This document shows, piece by piece, positions 18,079 to 26,957 of a stretch of DNA of 64,000 nt. Position 1 is the first letter of the stretch, and each line of letters starts with the position of its first letter. Location of the stretch: NCBI RefSeq assembly GCF_011392115.1, contig NZ_JAAJBT010000001.1:558001-622000 (forward strand). The letters run 5' to 3'. This DNA comes from Flavobacterium difficile. GTDB taxonomy: Bacteria; Bacteroidota; Bacteroidia; Flavobacteriales; Flavobacteriaceae. Position numbers and translations under genes: made by a program. The notes below the pieces were generated by a model that searched no databases, was not told the DNA's origin, and saw only the letters and a list, made by a program, of their open reading frames with translations.

Positions 18079-18555
18079 TTATTTTTTAATGATTTTAAAG
18101 GTTTTCAATTCTTTATTATTGTCTAACACTTTTACAAAATATAGGTTTGTAGATATGTTTTCTGTAGTAATTGTAGTTGTTTCTGAACTAATTTTGCTTT
18201 GTATAATTACTTTTCCATTGATATCTAAAATTTGATAACTTAATTTTTCAAAGTCATAATTTTTAATATCTAATTGGAACCAGTTTGACGTTGGATTAGG
18301 AAAAACAGACATTTGTAAGTTAATATTAAAATTTTCAGTTCCTAAAACGGTTTGAATTTCAAAAGCTTGTTGCACTCCTTGCGCTATGGAACCTGTTGTA
18401 CCCGAGAAGGTAGTATATACAGTTTGTCCAATCGTATAGCTTAAAGAGCCATTTGTTCCACTAGCATTTCCACCAGATGTGGTAGTGGTTTCTTGGGCAT
18501 TAACTTGGGTAGCGCCTAAGAACACAAGGCTGATTAGTAATTTTTTTTGATTCAT
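18079..18555 (-). CDS. Small T9SS type A sorting-domain protein (first module)
   Basis: A 158-aa exported protein: signal peptide ending QVNAQ, a short body rich in Thr/Ser/Gly with the motif SLSYTIGQTVYTT, then a complete type A sorting domain (about 85-158) with VFPNPTSNWFQLDI and a C-terminal VKVLDNNKELKTFKIIKK. The tail directs secretion by T9SS and surface attachment. There is hardly any passenger. It is closely similar to the protein at 28227-28703 and occupies the same place before the collagen-like genes, which themselves lack a tail. Confidence 0.85.
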   Translation of the reverse strand: MNQKKLLISLVFLGATQVNAQETTTTSGGNASGTNGSLSYTIGQTVYTTFSGTTGSIAQGVQQAFEIQTVLGTENFNINLQMSVFPNPTSNWFQLDIKNYDFEKLSYQILDINGKVIIQSKISSETTTITTENISTNLYFVKVLDNNKELKTFKIIKK

Positions 18556-18606
18556 AAATGTAAGATTTTAGTTAAAATGAATAGGTTTAAAAAAAATAGA
18601 ATCTCG

Positions 18607-18626
18607 ACAAAAGAAAAGTTCTAATT
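18607..18626 (-). promoter_or_regulatory. Upstream block conserved between the two modules, probable promoter
   Basis: On the minus strand this reads AATTAGAACTTTTCTTTTGT; the second module has AATTAGTACTATTTCTTTTGT at 28772-28792. TTCTTTTG matches TAnnTTTG except for one base. Both copies lie 50-70 nt upstream of the T9SS-tailed protein start. Confidence 0.45.
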
Positions 18627-18671
18627 TTAAAAGTTTATTTAATTTTTATAAGTGTTAGGATTGAATTTGGA

Positions 18672-18833
18672 CTAACAAACTAGTGTTGCTTTTATTTGTT
18701 TTTCAATTTCTTCTACTTCTTTAGTATTTTTTTTTGGTTAAGGAATATTGTGTTGCAAATAATTGAAATTAGCTTTATTTCTTTTGATAGTGATGAGTTG
18801 CTAATAGTTAGTAATTTTTTTGGCAAATGTCAT
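18672..18833 (-). pseudogene. Pseudogene of the 50-residue ORF found at 28861-29013
   Basis: The minus-strand reading starts MTFAKKITNY, then has TAG at codon 11 (18801-18803), continues through KRNKANFNYLQHNIP, then TAA at codon 32 (18738-18740), and ends with EVEEIEKQ. It aligns without gaps to the intact ORF at 28861-29013 (KRN at 17-19, LQxNIP at 26-31, VEEIxKQ near the end). Its position relative to the GGGTAGTT array and the T9SS-tailed gene is also the same. Two stops make it non-functional unless recoded. Confidence 0.7.
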
Positions 18834-18863
18834 TTAATTACTTCAAATACACTTGTTGATATA

Positions 18864-18924
18864 GGGTAGTTAAAGGGTAGTTAAAGGGTAGTTAAAGGGT
18901 AGTTTCAACTACCTGTTGGGTAGT
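18864..18924. promoter_or_regulatory. GGGTAGTT repeat array (first copy)
   Basis: GGGTAGTT occurs at 18864, 18875, 18886 and 18897, each 11 bp apart (unit GGGTAGTTAAA). An inverted AACTACC follows at 18907-18913 and a further direct GGGTAGT at 18918. The second copy at 29070-29111 has the same order of elements, so this looks like a multi-site operator. Confidence 0.7.
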
Positions 18925-19275
18925 GTGTTTTTTAAACACCTGTAAATGAGTGGTTCACTTTAAGGAGTAGTAATTATATTTTGAAGTTTTTTATATCAAA
19001 TAATAGTGTCATTCAAATTATAACAGACATTTGTTTTTTCTTCCAATATCATCAGAAATAAAATACCAATTATAAATACAAGTATGTAGAAGTACTATTA
19101 CAGGAGTGATTTTAGAAATTTATTTTTTTGAAAAAAAACCTCCAAATTGACTAGAAGGGTATTACAATTTTAAAAAAAACTACCTAAACGCATTTAATAT
19201 ATACATGTTAATTTTAGTGCTTCAAATGTTGATATAGTATGATTTTAAAATCACTTAACCCTATTTTTGTTGTGT

Positions 19276-19490
19276 CGAACTCTAATTTGACGTAACAAAC
19301 CACATAGTTGACGTAATGCTTTTCAAATGAGAGGTAATCTACTTCAAGTTTTACGTTATAAACCCCAAATTTGACATAATTAACCCCAAGTTTGACGTGG
19401 TTTGCACTAAATTCTCACGTAAACAACCCCAATTTTGACGGATACAATTCCATTCATTACCTATGTGATTCCAAAGTTGAGGTATACATC
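19276..19490. repeat. About ten imperfect repeats with 21-bp period
   Basis: The best units read AACCCCAAATTTGACATAATT and AACCCCAAGTTTGACGTGG. The TTTGACGTAA-like core recurs at about 19286, 19307, 19328 (weak), 19349, 19370, 19391, 19413, 19434, 19455 (weak) and 19476. Steps are 21 bp, once 22. This equals two helical turns. The stretch is otherwise gene-free and forms the left part of the region upstream of the 166-aa gene's terminator. Confidence 0.65.
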
Positions 19491-19505
19491 AATAGTACTT
19501 CATAA

Positions 19506-19537
19506 AAAAAGCCTTCCTACAAGTAGAAAGGCTTTTA
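19506..19537 (-). terminator. Terminator of the 166-aa unknown gene
   Basis: AAAAGCCTTCCTAC and GTAGAAAGGCTTTT form a 14-bp stem with one mismatch and a tight loop. The T tract on the minus strand follows the stop at 19554. Confidence 0.75.
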
Positions 19538-19553
19538 GATTTTGTGGTAGTGT

Positions 19554-20054
19554 TTAGTTTGTTGTCGTATCCTCTGAAGTTTTAGGAGTTGTAGTAGTCC
19601 CCGTTCGATTAAAAAACTGAGCCATTTCTGCTACTTTAGTTTCAAAGCCTGCTGCTTTAGTACCTGCTTTGTATTGACTGTACCCATAATCGGTTAGTGC
19701 CGCTTGGTAATTATCATAATCATGTAAAATTTTGTTGTTGTTGTATAAACCATCCATTAAGGCTTGTAATCGGGTAAGGATGCCTTCTATAAAGGTTCTA
19801 GAATCAAAATCGTTTTGAAATTCTTCCCAATCTACATCGGCGCTACTTAAGTTGGGTTGGTGGGTACGATAGGCGAGTGCCTTATTAACAATTAATTTGT
19901 TTTGCTCGTTGATACTTCCGTATTTTCTGCGTTCTTCAGGGGTTAGATTTTTGAAATTTGCAGTTAAAATGTTTTCTAATGCAGATAAAGTATCTGTTGT
20001 AGCGGTTTTTTGTGCTGTTGTGTAATGTACAGTACTTAAATTTTCGAAAGGCAT
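19554..20054 (-). CDS. Unknown helical protein
   Basis: I take the ATG at 20054 (MPFENLSTVHYT, 166 aa) over the ATG at 20096. A TAACTTTA box at 20067-20074 lies between them and would exclude the upstream start. The protein is helical and charged, with no signal peptide or membrane segment, and ends in a Thr-rich tail (TGTTTTPKTSEDTTTN). No family is recognised. It has its own terminator and does not appear to belong to the glycosyltransferase operon next to it. Confidence 0.65.
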   Translation of the reverse strand: MPFENLSTVHYTTAQKTATTDTLSALENILTANFKNLTPEERRKYGSINEQNKLIVNKALAYRTHQPNLSSADVDWEEFQNDFDSRTFIEGILTRLQALMDGLYNNNKILHDYDNYQAALTDYGYSQYKAGTKAAGFETKVAEMAQFFNRTGTTTTPKTSEDTTTN

Positions 20055-20170
20055 ATATAATAATTTTAAAGTTACGTGCGAATAATGTAAAATCAAAACT
20101 ACTATTTTTTTTAAAATTAGCTACCTTTTTTTAATTTTTTTGTGATGGTTTTATTCATTCGTGTTTTCGG

Positions 20171-20869
20171 TTATTGTTTTATAGATTCCCACAAAACACC
20201 CAAACCATACTTGACACTTCTTTTAAAATTGATACTTGAAGCTTCAGGAAAATATTTTGTTGGGCAACTTATTTCTCCAATTTCGAAGCCATTTTTGAAA
20301 ATTTGAACTGCCATTTGATTGTCAAAGATGAAATCTTCACTAAAATTATTGAAATTTACTTTTTGAAGTACCTCAATGCTATAAGCCCTGAAACCCGTAT
20401 GGTATTCGCTTAATTTTTGATTGATGAGGATGTTTTGCATTAAGGTTAATATTCTATTAGCGACATATTTATAAATTGGCATACCACCTTTTAAAGCGCC
20501 TTTGCCTAAAATTCTGCTAGCAAAAACTACTGGATAAACCCCGTTGGCAATCATACTGCACATGGCTGTAATTAACTTTGGTGTGTATTGGTAATCGGGA
20601 TGCAGCATTACAACGATATCAGCTTTTAATTCTAGCGCTTTGTTGTAGCAGGTTTTTTGATTGCCTCCATAACCTCTGTTTTTATCGTGTTGGATGATGT
20701 GGCTAATATTGAGTTTTTTAGCTATTTCAATAGTGTTATCCAAACTTGAATCGTCAACTAAAATTACATCATCAACAATATCCAACGGAATTTCGCTATA
20801 GGTTTGTTCTAAAGTTTTTTCGGCATTGAAAGCCGGTAGCACTACAATTATTTTTTTGTTGTTTAGCAC
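20171..20869 (-). CDS. GT2 glycosyltransferase, polyprenyl-phosphate mannose/glucose synthase-like
   Basis: The protein (232 aa, no membrane anchor) has a GT-A fold: IVVLPAFNAEKTL, DDVILVDDSSLDNT, the NRGYGGNQKTCYNKAL helix and LHPDYQY as the metal/nucleotide motif, then EYHTGFRAYS. This pattern matches DPM1-like enzymes, which move a sugar from a nucleotide to polyprenyl phosphate on the inner face of the membrane. The gene lies 14 nt after a GT-C type membrane transferase gene, which would use such a lipid donor. The sugar (mannose is most usual) is inferred. Confidence 0.85.
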   Translation of the reverse strand: MLNNKKIIVVLPAFNAEKTLEQTYSEIPLDIVDDVILVDDSSLDNTIEIAKKLNISHIIQHDKNRGYGGNQKTCYNKALELKADIVVMLHPDYQYTPKLITAMCSMIANGVYPVVFASRILGKGALKGGMPIYKYVANRILTLMQNILINQKLSEYHTGFRAYSIEVLQKVNFNNFSEDFIFDNQMAVQIFKNGFEIGEISCPTKYFPEASSINFKRSVKYGLGVLWESIKQ

Positions 20870-20883
20870 TTTAAATTATCGTT

Positions 20884-23004
20884 TTACTTAGTCCTTAACG
20901 CTAAAATGGTTTCTAAATTTCGTTTGTACTCCTCATTATTAGGTTGTAATTCTATACTGATTTTGGCATTTTTAATGGCTTCATCAAAATTGTTTTGTAA
21001 GGCATAAACCGTTCCCAAAAGCAAATAAATTTCTGCTTCTTTAGGATTTATACTTTTGGCTTGTTCCAAATATGTAGTAGCTAAAGGCAAATTCCCAAAT
21101 TGTTGCCCAATCAGTTTCCCATAATCCATCAAACAAATTCCCAAGTATTCAGAAGCAATTTGAGCTGTGTTTTTCCCTTCTAATTCTTTTACTACTTGAT
21201 AAGCCGCTTGGGCTTTTTCCAAATACATTTTATTCGATTCTTTACCATTACTTGCTAATTGGCCCAAATAATGGTACGCATTACCCAACTTAAGCCAAGC
21301 AATAGTATATAGTGGATGAATAGTTACCGACTTTTCCAATAACGGAATCGCTTCCATTGAAGTTCTATAACGGTCGCCATCTAATTCAGTTATAGCATTG
21401 TCTCTTTCCACTTTAGAAAAGTTAGCCGTTTCTTTATTTTTTTCTCTTAGTAATTTTTCTGATTCTTCTAATTTCAATGCGGCTAAATCAAAATTAATTT
21501 TAGCACTGTTAGAAGAAATCAGTACATCTTTTGAAAATAAGGTCAAATTATCTTTCCAATCGAAATTACGCTGAATGGTTAAAGTTCCAAACAATAGGGT
21601 AATGGCTCCTAAAATGAAAGCTATGCGAGAAAATCCAAGATTTTGTTTTTTTCGATTCCAATTTTCAGCTAATTTTATTGAAAATATGGCAACTATCAAA
21701 CAAAAACCGAGTGAAGGCATAAACATAAAACGTTCAGCCATATTGGCACCAATTGAAAAAAAGAAATTGGAAACAACAGAAAAAGTGATGAAGTAATACA
21801 AAATACCAAAAGCTATCCAATTTCTGTTTCGAATGTTTCTCATGGCCCAAATCAATAAAAATAAATGCAATACTACAGAAAATAGTACCACTGGCGAGGC
21901 GAATGATTTCACCTCAATGTGCCTTGGGTAATAATCAACCGTTAGCGGATAAGGCGCTATTAAAAGTTTTAAATAAACACTATATGTATAAAAATTAGTT
22001 GCCAATTCGTTGCTTTTTGGCATTTTTTGAAGCGTATTTTGGTCGATACTTTTTATTTTTTTTACATCAGCATTTGGATAAAACGCTTCGTAAGTTGCAT
22101 TAGGGTTATAAACCAAAAAAGGATCATTTAGTAATTCTTTTGGGATTTCTTTTGCATCTGTTGGGTTTAAGACTGCTTGTCTAACACCTAAAAATAAAAG
22201 TACAGGAAGCATTAAAGGTGCACTTAATTTGAAAATTGCTTTGGCAGAAGCATTCGTAAAAACAAATAAAGCCATTGGAATTATAGCTACAAAAGTAATG
22301 GCAGCTTCTTTAGAGAAAAGAGCAAAAGTAAAACTAAACAAAGCCACAAAACTCCAAATTTGTTTACTTCGAGTTGAATTCGAATAGTAAGATTTTAAAA
22401 TGCCATATAACGCATAAATGGCACCTAAAAGTGCTAAAATTTCGTCTAAACCTTTTACGTTAGCCACAACTTCTGTATGCAAAGGGTGAACAGTAAAAAG
22501 CAAAGTAGTTATAAAAGCAATAGAATAGTTTTTTGGACTTTCGTCTGTATGGTTTTTCGTAAAAAGCAGTACTAACGTTCGATAGATGAGCAAACAAAGT
22601 AAACCATACCAAAGCATATTTAAAAAATGAAGCCAATTTGGAAACCAAGTTGTTTCTGATATATCTTTAGTACCAACTCTTGGAGTATCAATTTCAGTGG
22701 TAGCTACTTTTGTTTCTTTTGCAAAAAATTCTGCATTTAACGCAAAAAAGATTTGAGACATTGGTCTGTATCTTCCCCCTTCAACAGCATTGACATCTTT
22801 ATTATAAAAGCCGGCAAAAGCATCTTTTGTTACAATATCAGGAATTCCTTTTACACCTTTTTGTACAAATTTATTTTGATGTATTATAATTCCATCATCA
22901 ACTGCCCATTTGTTTGGAATTGTGTTCACATATACTAAGCAAGCAATTGTAAAAAGTAACCATTGTGCTTTTTTGAAATTATAGAATACTTTTGAAATTT
23001 TCAT
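20884..23004 (-). CDS. TMTC-like membrane glycosyltransferase (GT-C) with TPR repeats
   Basis: The protein (706 aa) has about ten membrane helices in residues 15-480 and TPR repeats in the C-terminal 230 residues. NTIPNKWAVDDGIIIHQN carries the acidic pair expected in the first loop of GT-C enzymes. TLLFTVHPLHTEVVANVKG and DEILALLGAIYALY match the TMTC family of O-mannosyltransferases. Such enzymes transfer a sugar from a polyprenyl-phosphate donor to protein outside the cytoplasm. Co-transcription with a DPM1-like synthase supports this. Substrate proteins are unknown; the neighbouring Thr-rich surface proteins are possible targets (inference). Confidence 0.8.
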   Translation of the reverse strand: MKISKVFYNFKKAQWLLFTIACLVYVNTIPNKWAVDDGIIIHQNKFVQKGVKGIPDIVTKDAFAGFYNKDVNAVEGGRYRPMSQIFFALNAEFFAKETKVATTEIDTPRVGTKDISETTWFPNWLHFLNMLWYGLLCLLIYRTLVLLFTKNHTDESPKNYSIAFITTLLFTVHPLHTEVVANVKGLDEILALLGAIYALYGILKSYYSNSTRSKQIWSFVALFSFTFALFSKEAAITFVAIIPMALFVFTNASAKAIFKLSAPLMLPVLLFLGVRQAVLNPTDAKEIPKELLNDPFLVYNPNATYEAFYPNADVKKIKSIDQNTLQKMPKSNELATNFYTYSVYLKLLIAPYPLTVDYYPRHIEVKSFASPVVLFSVVLHLFLLIWAMRNIRNRNWIAFGILYYFITFSVVSNFFFSIGANMAERFMFMPSLGFCLIVAIFSIKLAENWNRKKQNLGFSRIAFILGAITLLFGTLTIQRNFDWKDNLTLFSKDVLISSNSAKINFDLAALKLEESEKLLREKNKETANFSKVERDNAITELDGDRYRTSMEAIPLLEKSVTIHPLYTIAWLKLGNAYHYLGQLASNGKESNKMYLEKAQAAYQVVKELEGKNTAQIASEYLGICLMDYGKLIGQQFGNLPLATTYLEQAKSINPKEAEIYLLLGTVYALQNNFDEAIKNAKISIELQPNNEEYKRNLETILALRTK

Positions 23005-23022
23005 ATTAGGTCTTAAAGGTTA

Positions 23023-23030
23023 CAAATATA
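23023..23030 (-). promoter_or_regulatory. Promoter -7 box of the GT-C / GT2 operon
   Basis: TATATTTG on the minus strand, an exact match to TAnnTTTG, with the ATG 18 nt downstream. It sits immediately after the terminator of the 809-aa collagen-like gene. Confidence 0.6.
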
Positions 23031-23032
23031 AA

Positions 23033-23059
23033 AAAGGGTAGCTTGAAAAACTACCCTTT
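23033..23059 (-). terminator. Terminator of the second collagen-like module
   Basis: A 9-bp stem AAAGGGTAG / CTACCCTTT with a 9-nt loop, followed on the minus strand by a U-rich stretch. The heptamer GGGTAGT of the regulatory arrays occurs in it, probably by chance. Confidence 0.75.
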
Positions 23060-23076
23060 AGGTTACACTATCGTTT

Positions 23077-25506
23077 CTAATTGAGTTTAACAATATTTAT
23101 ATTGGTACTACCATCACTACTGTTTGTTGTAGTAGTTACATTTGATTGATTAAAAAAGCGAACAGAAAATGTTTGCCCTGAGGTAAGATACACCATACAT
23201 TGCAATTGTCCACGACCTTTGTTTGGAAGTTGTAATTGATTATTTGAAAAAACAGTACCGCAGAAATCTTCACCACCGTTAACACCATTATTATTGACAT
23301 CAACCATTGGTGCTAAACAAATCAGAGTCGATGTAGCTGTTTGAATTGAAACAAAATATAACCCTGTACTTGGAGCAGTAAACACCCCGTTTGTAAATGC
23401 ATTAAATGGATCTGTTATTTCGTTATTGAAACAAGTAGCTATATCGGGTGTCGCTAAACTTGTTCCAATTGGAAACGTTTGAGATGTTGTCGCAGTAGCA
23501 CGCAGCATGGACTGAGTGCCACCAGCAGCACTTCCCCAGCTTAAAGTACCTGAGCCATTGGTTGTAAGAACTTGACCATTTGTTCCTGTGTTGGTTGGGT
23601 AGGCATTGCCTCCTAAAGTAGCTGTTCCCGTTGCTGTAATGTTGGTTGCACCTGTAATGGCATTATTGTTCATGTTTAAAGATGTAGTAGCTGTGTGGTT
23701 TCCTAAGTTATCCGAGCCACTTGGTGTTACCCATTGTGTATTAAAATCAGTAGCATTTACTTTAGCTAAAACTTGACCTGTTGTTCCACCTGTTGGCACA
23801 CCTTGTCCGTTAGCACCAGGGGTTCCTGCTGGACCTTGTGGACCTGTTAAACCTTGTGGTCCCATTGGACCTGTTGCACCATCTAAACCATTTGCTCCTG
23901 CTGGACCTTGTGGTCCTGTTAAACCTTGTGGGCCTTGTGGTCCCATTGGACCAGTTGCTCCATCTAAACCGTTTGCTCCCGCTGGACCTGCTGGACCTTG
24001 AGGTCCCATTGGACCTGTAGCTCCGTCTAAACCGTTAGCTCCTGCTGGACCTACTGGACCTTGAATACCTTGTGGTCCCATTGGACCTGTTGCACCATCT
24101 AAACCATTAGCTCCTGCTGGGCCTTGTGGTCCAGTTAAACCTTGTGGACCTTGCGGACCCATTGGACCTGTAGCTCCGTCTAAACCGTTAGCACCTGCTG
24201 GGCCTTGTGGCCCTGTTAAACCTTGAGGACCTTGAGGACCCATAGGACCTGTTGCACCATCTAATCCGTTAGCACCTGCTGGACCTACTGGACCTTGAAT
24301 ACCTTGTGGACCCATAGGGCCAGTTGCTCCGTCTAAACCGTTAGCTCCTGCTGGACCTTGTGGTCCTGTTAAACCTTGTGGACCTTGCGGACCCATTGGA
24401 CCTGTAGCTCCGTCTAAACCGTTAGCTCCTGCTGGACCTACTGGACCTTGAATACCTTGTGGTCCCATTGGACCTGTTGCACCATCTAAACCATTAGCTC
24501 CTGCTGGACCTTGTGGTCCAGTTAAGCCTTGAGGTCCTTGTGGTCCCATTGGACCAGTTGCTCCGTCTAAACCGTTAGCTCCTGCTGGACCTTGTGGTCC
24601 TGTTAAACCTTGTGGGCCTTGTGGACCCATAGGGCCAGTTGCTCCATCTAAACCGTTTGCACCTGCTAGACCTTGTGGTCCTGTTAAACCTTGCGGACCT
24701 TGCGGACCCATTGGACCTGTAGCACCGTCTAAACCGTTAGCACCTGCTGGACCTACTGGACCTTGAATACCTTGAGGCCCCATAGGACCTGTTGCTCCGT
24801 CTAAACCGTTTGCGCCTGCTGGGCCTTGTGGTCCTGTTAAACCTTGAGGACCTTGAGGTCCCATTGGACCAGTTGCTCCGTCCAAACCGTTAGTTCCTGC
24901 TGGACCTACTGGACCTTGAATACCTTGCGGACCCATTGGACCTGTTGCACCCTCTAAACCATTAGCTCCTGCTGGGCCTTGTGGTCCAGTTAAGCCTTGA
25001 GGTCCTTGTGGTCCCATTGGACCAGTTGCTCCGTCTAAACCGTTAGTTCCTGCTGGACCTTGGATACCTGGAGGTCCCTGTGGTCCTGCTGGACCAGGAG
25101 TTGAACTTCCTGAAGTTTTAGCATATAAAGCATAAGGCGCACTCAATAATTGAGAAGTACCTGTAATGGTGTAGGAAGAACCGCCTGTTGGATCAGTTTC
25201 TGTTTTGATGAAATACGGACCGTTTGCCCAGTTGATAGTAGCCATGTTTCCTAAAACTACTGAACCACCACCTATTTCTATGCTCACTAAACCGTTTGCA
25301 TTAGAGGTTGGGGTTTGTGTTTCTACATAAACGGCTGTTCCCGTAGCCGAACCTTGTAAAATGCTAATTTGCATGCCTACCGGTTGGTTGGTTATTAAAT
25401 TATTAGTAGTGTTACGCACCACGGCTTGGTAGCTCATTTTTTCAGGAGCTTGGGCGAATGTGTTTAAAGCGAAAAGGCTTAAACCCAAAAAGAAGAGTTT
25501 TCTCAT
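23077..25506 (-). CDS. Long collagen-like protein with C1q-like C-terminal domain
   Basis: The protein (809 aa) has a signal peptide (ending NTFAQ), the shared N-terminal domain (about 20-135), an essentially uninterrupted Gly-X-Y tract (about 143-560) and a C-terminal beta-rich domain with [17 protein letters not shown] typical of C1q/TNF-like jelly rolls. The Gly-X-Y tract contains 16 copies of GLDGATGPM (one GLE), in repeat units of 27, 24 or once 21 residues alternating [12 protein letters not shown] and [10 protein letters not shown]. Such proteins form trimeric fibres. There is no T9SS tail. It is last in the second module. The near-identical 81/72-bp DNA units make length variation by recombination likely. 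Confidence 0.88.
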   Translation of the reverse strand: MRKLFFLGLSLFALNTFAQAPEKMSYQAVVRNTTNNLITNQPVGMQISILQGSATGTAVYVETQTPTSNANGLVSIEIGGGSVVLGNMATINWANGPYFIKTETDPTGGSSYTITGTSQLLSAPYALYAKTSGSSTPGPAGPQGPPGIQGPAGTNGLDGATGPMGPQGPQGLTGPQGPAGANGLEGATGPMGPQGIQGPVGPAGTNGLDGATGPMGPQGPQGLTGPQGPAGANGLDGATGPMGPQGIQGPVGPAGANGLDGATGPMGPQGPQGLTGPQGLAGANGLDGATGPMGPQGPQGLTGPQGPAGANGLDGATGPMGPQGPQGLTGPQGPAGANGLDGATGPMGPQGIQGPVGPAGANGLDGATGPMGPQGPQGLTGPQGPAGANGLDGATGPMGPQGIQGPVGPAGANGLDGATGPMGPQGPQGLTGPQGPAGANGLDGATGPMGPQGPQGLTGPQGPAGANGLDGATGPMGPQGIQGPVGPAGANGLDGATGPMGPQGPAGPAGANGLDGATGPMGPQGPQGLTGPQGPAGANGLDGATGPMGPQGLTGPQGPAGTPGANGQGVPTGGTTGQVLAKVNATDFNTQWVTPSGSDNLGNHTATTSLNMNNNAITGATNITATGTATLGGNAYPTNTGTNGQVLTTNGSGTLSWGSAAGGTQSMLRATATTSQTFPIGTSLATPDIATCFNNEITDPFNAFTNGVFTAPSTGLYFVSIQTATSTLICLAPMVDVNNNGVNGGEDFCGTVFSNNQLQLPNKGRGQLQCMVYLTSGQTFSVRFFNQSNVTTTTNSSDGSTNINIVKLN

Positions 25507-25522
25507 TTAATATTTTTTTTAA

Positions 25523-25555
25523 AATGGCACCAAGATGGTGTTTCTTGATGCCGTT
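25523..25555 (-). other. Intercistronic hairpin before the 809-aa collagen-like gene
   Basis: A 12-bp stem on the minus strand (AACGGCATCAAG / CTTGGTGCCATT, with G-U pairs) and 9-nt loop lies 17 nt before the ATG at 25506. It lacks a strong U tract, so it may be an mRNA stability or attenuation element within the operon, not a full terminator. Confidence 0.4.
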
Positions 25556-25603
25556 TTGTTTTTAATTTTTTTAATTAAATCTAATAAAGGATTACTTAGT
25601 TTA

Positions 25604-26926
25604 TTATCTAATACTGCACGGATAAGCAATACTACTAGGCAAACCTACACTAGCTGGACTAGCAACTTCTGTTAATGGAAATAAAGATTGAGAAATGGGA
25701 GAAGAAGTAGTGCTGCACGTGTTTGACTCCAAAAATCCATTTGTTAAAATAATTGCACTTGAAGCTAAACCTACTGCGTTTGGATTACTTAACGTATATA
25801 TTTTATTGGCAGATTGTGAATATACCAAAGATCTTGCCCAACGTTTTTGGATTGTAGAGCTTCCTGCATTTAGATAAGGTGTTCCAGTACAGCCACTGGT
25901 TGTCCAATAAATTTGTGATCCTACATAATTATCATCATTCACTGGTTCTAATAAGTATACAGAAATATAATGCCCTGTGCTCGTAACAATATTAGCATTT
26001 GGATTTGTTGCAGCAGCATTTACGCTATTTACTGCACCAAGTCTAACGTTATTAGCATCATAAACAGCTAAACCACCTGTACCCCAACTTGCATTAGTGC
26101 CATCGGTAGTTAAAAACTTTCCAGCGTTACCTGTTTGTGATGGTAAACTTGAACCTCCAACTGCGGGTGTTACCCATTGCGTATTAAAATCAGTAGCATT
26201 TACTTTTGCTAAAACTTGACCCGTAGTTCCACCAGCAGGTACACCTTGCCCATTTGCTCCTACAGCTCCTTGTGGTCCAGTTGCACCGATTGCTCCCATA
26301 GGTCCTTGAGGTCCCATTGGTCCAGTTAAGCCTTGTGGTCCTTGTGGTCCTGTTGCTCCAGTTAAACCTTGAGGTCCAGCAGGTCCAGTAGCACCTGCTG
26401 GTCCTTGTGCTCCAGTAGCTCCAGTTAAACCTTGAGGTCCCGCAGGTCCCGTTAATCCCATTATACCTTGAGGTCCTTGAGGTCCTTGAGGTCCCTGTGG
26501 TCCTGCTGGACCAGGAGTTGAACTTCCTGAAGTTTTAGCATATAAAGCATAAGGCGCACTCAATAATTGAGAAGTACCTGTAATGGTGTAGGAAGAACCG
26601 CCTGTTGGATCGGTTTCTGTTTTTATGAAATACGGACCATTTGCCCAGTTGATAGTAGCCAGGTTTCCTGAAACTACTGTACCACCACCAATTTCTAGCG
26701 TCACTAATCCGTTTGCATTAGAGGTTGGAGTTTGTGTTTCTACATAAACGGCTGTTCCTGCAGCCGAACCTTGTAAAATGCTAATTTGCATGCCCACCGG
26801 TTGGTTGGTTACTAAGTTGTTGGAAGTGTTACGCACCACGGCTTGGTAGCTCATTTGCTCGGGAGCTTGGGCTAAAGCACTAAAACTTAGTGTGAATGCA
26901 ACTATGGAATAAAGTAATTTTTTCAT
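25604..26926 (-). CDS. Collagen-like secreted protein (second module, middle)
   Basis: Start taken at the ATG at 26926 ([14 protein letters not shown], 440 aa); an in-frame ATG at 26947 adds seven atypical residues. It has a signal peptide ending SALAQ and the shared N-terminal domain. A Gly-X-Y tract of about 90 residues contains [14 protein letters not shown] units, and a [29 protein letters not shown] linker (spelled the same in the two neighbours) leads into a unique C-terminal domain of about 170 residues with several cysteines. No T9SS tail. It lies 31 nt after the preceding collagen-like gene and is probably in the same operon. Confidence 0.82.
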   Translation of the reverse strand: MKKLLYSIVAFTLSFSALAQAPEQMSYQAVVRNTSNNLVTNQPVGMQISILQGSAAGTAVYVETQTPTSNANGLVTLEIGGGTVVSGNLATINWANGPYFIKTETDPTGGSSYTITGTSQLLSAPYALYAKTSGSSTPGPAGPQGPQGPQGPQGIMGLTGPAGPQGLTGATGAQGPAGATGPAGPQGLTGATGPQGPQGLTGPMGPQGPMGAIGATGPQGAVGANGQGVPAGGTTGQVLAKVNATDFNTQWVTPAVGGSSLPSQTGNAGKFLTTDGTNASWGTGGLAVYDANNVRLGAVNSVNAAATNPNANIVTSTGHYISVYLLEPVNDDNYVGSQIYWTTSGCTGTPYLNAGSSTIQKRWARSLVYSQSANKIYTLSNPNAVGLASSAIILTNGFLESNTCSTTSSPISQSLFPLTEVASPASVGLPSSIAYPCSIR

Positions 26927-26957
26927 GTCATGTATATTTTTAAACAAAGTGCGATGA

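Noticed and set aside
18864..18924. CRISPR or plasmid iterons at the GGGTAGTT repeats
   Set aside because: The units are only 11 bp, no spacers exist, and no replication protein lies nearby. A second copy beside a regulator gene fits an operator better.
19276..19490. Intact coding sequence on the minus strand at the 21-bp repeats
   Set aside because: A Y-V-K-(F/L)-G-V pattern can be read, but stops (TAG, TGA) and a one-base phase shift near 19413 interrupt it. At most a pseudogene.
23033..23059. Third regulatory GGGTAG site
   Set aside because: The motif here is the stem of a terminator hairpin and is not arrayed; it lies downstream of, not before, the collagen-like genes.
23838..24020. Open frames antisense to the collagen-like repeats (also 27605-27871)
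   Set aside because: They only mirror the Gly-X-Y repeat periodicity; translated they are Leu/Val-rich low-complexity strings, and the collagen-like frame is clearly the coding one.
23815..25075. CRISPR-like array
   Set aside because: The repeats are contiguous coding units of 72-81 bp without unique spacers, and no cas genes are present.
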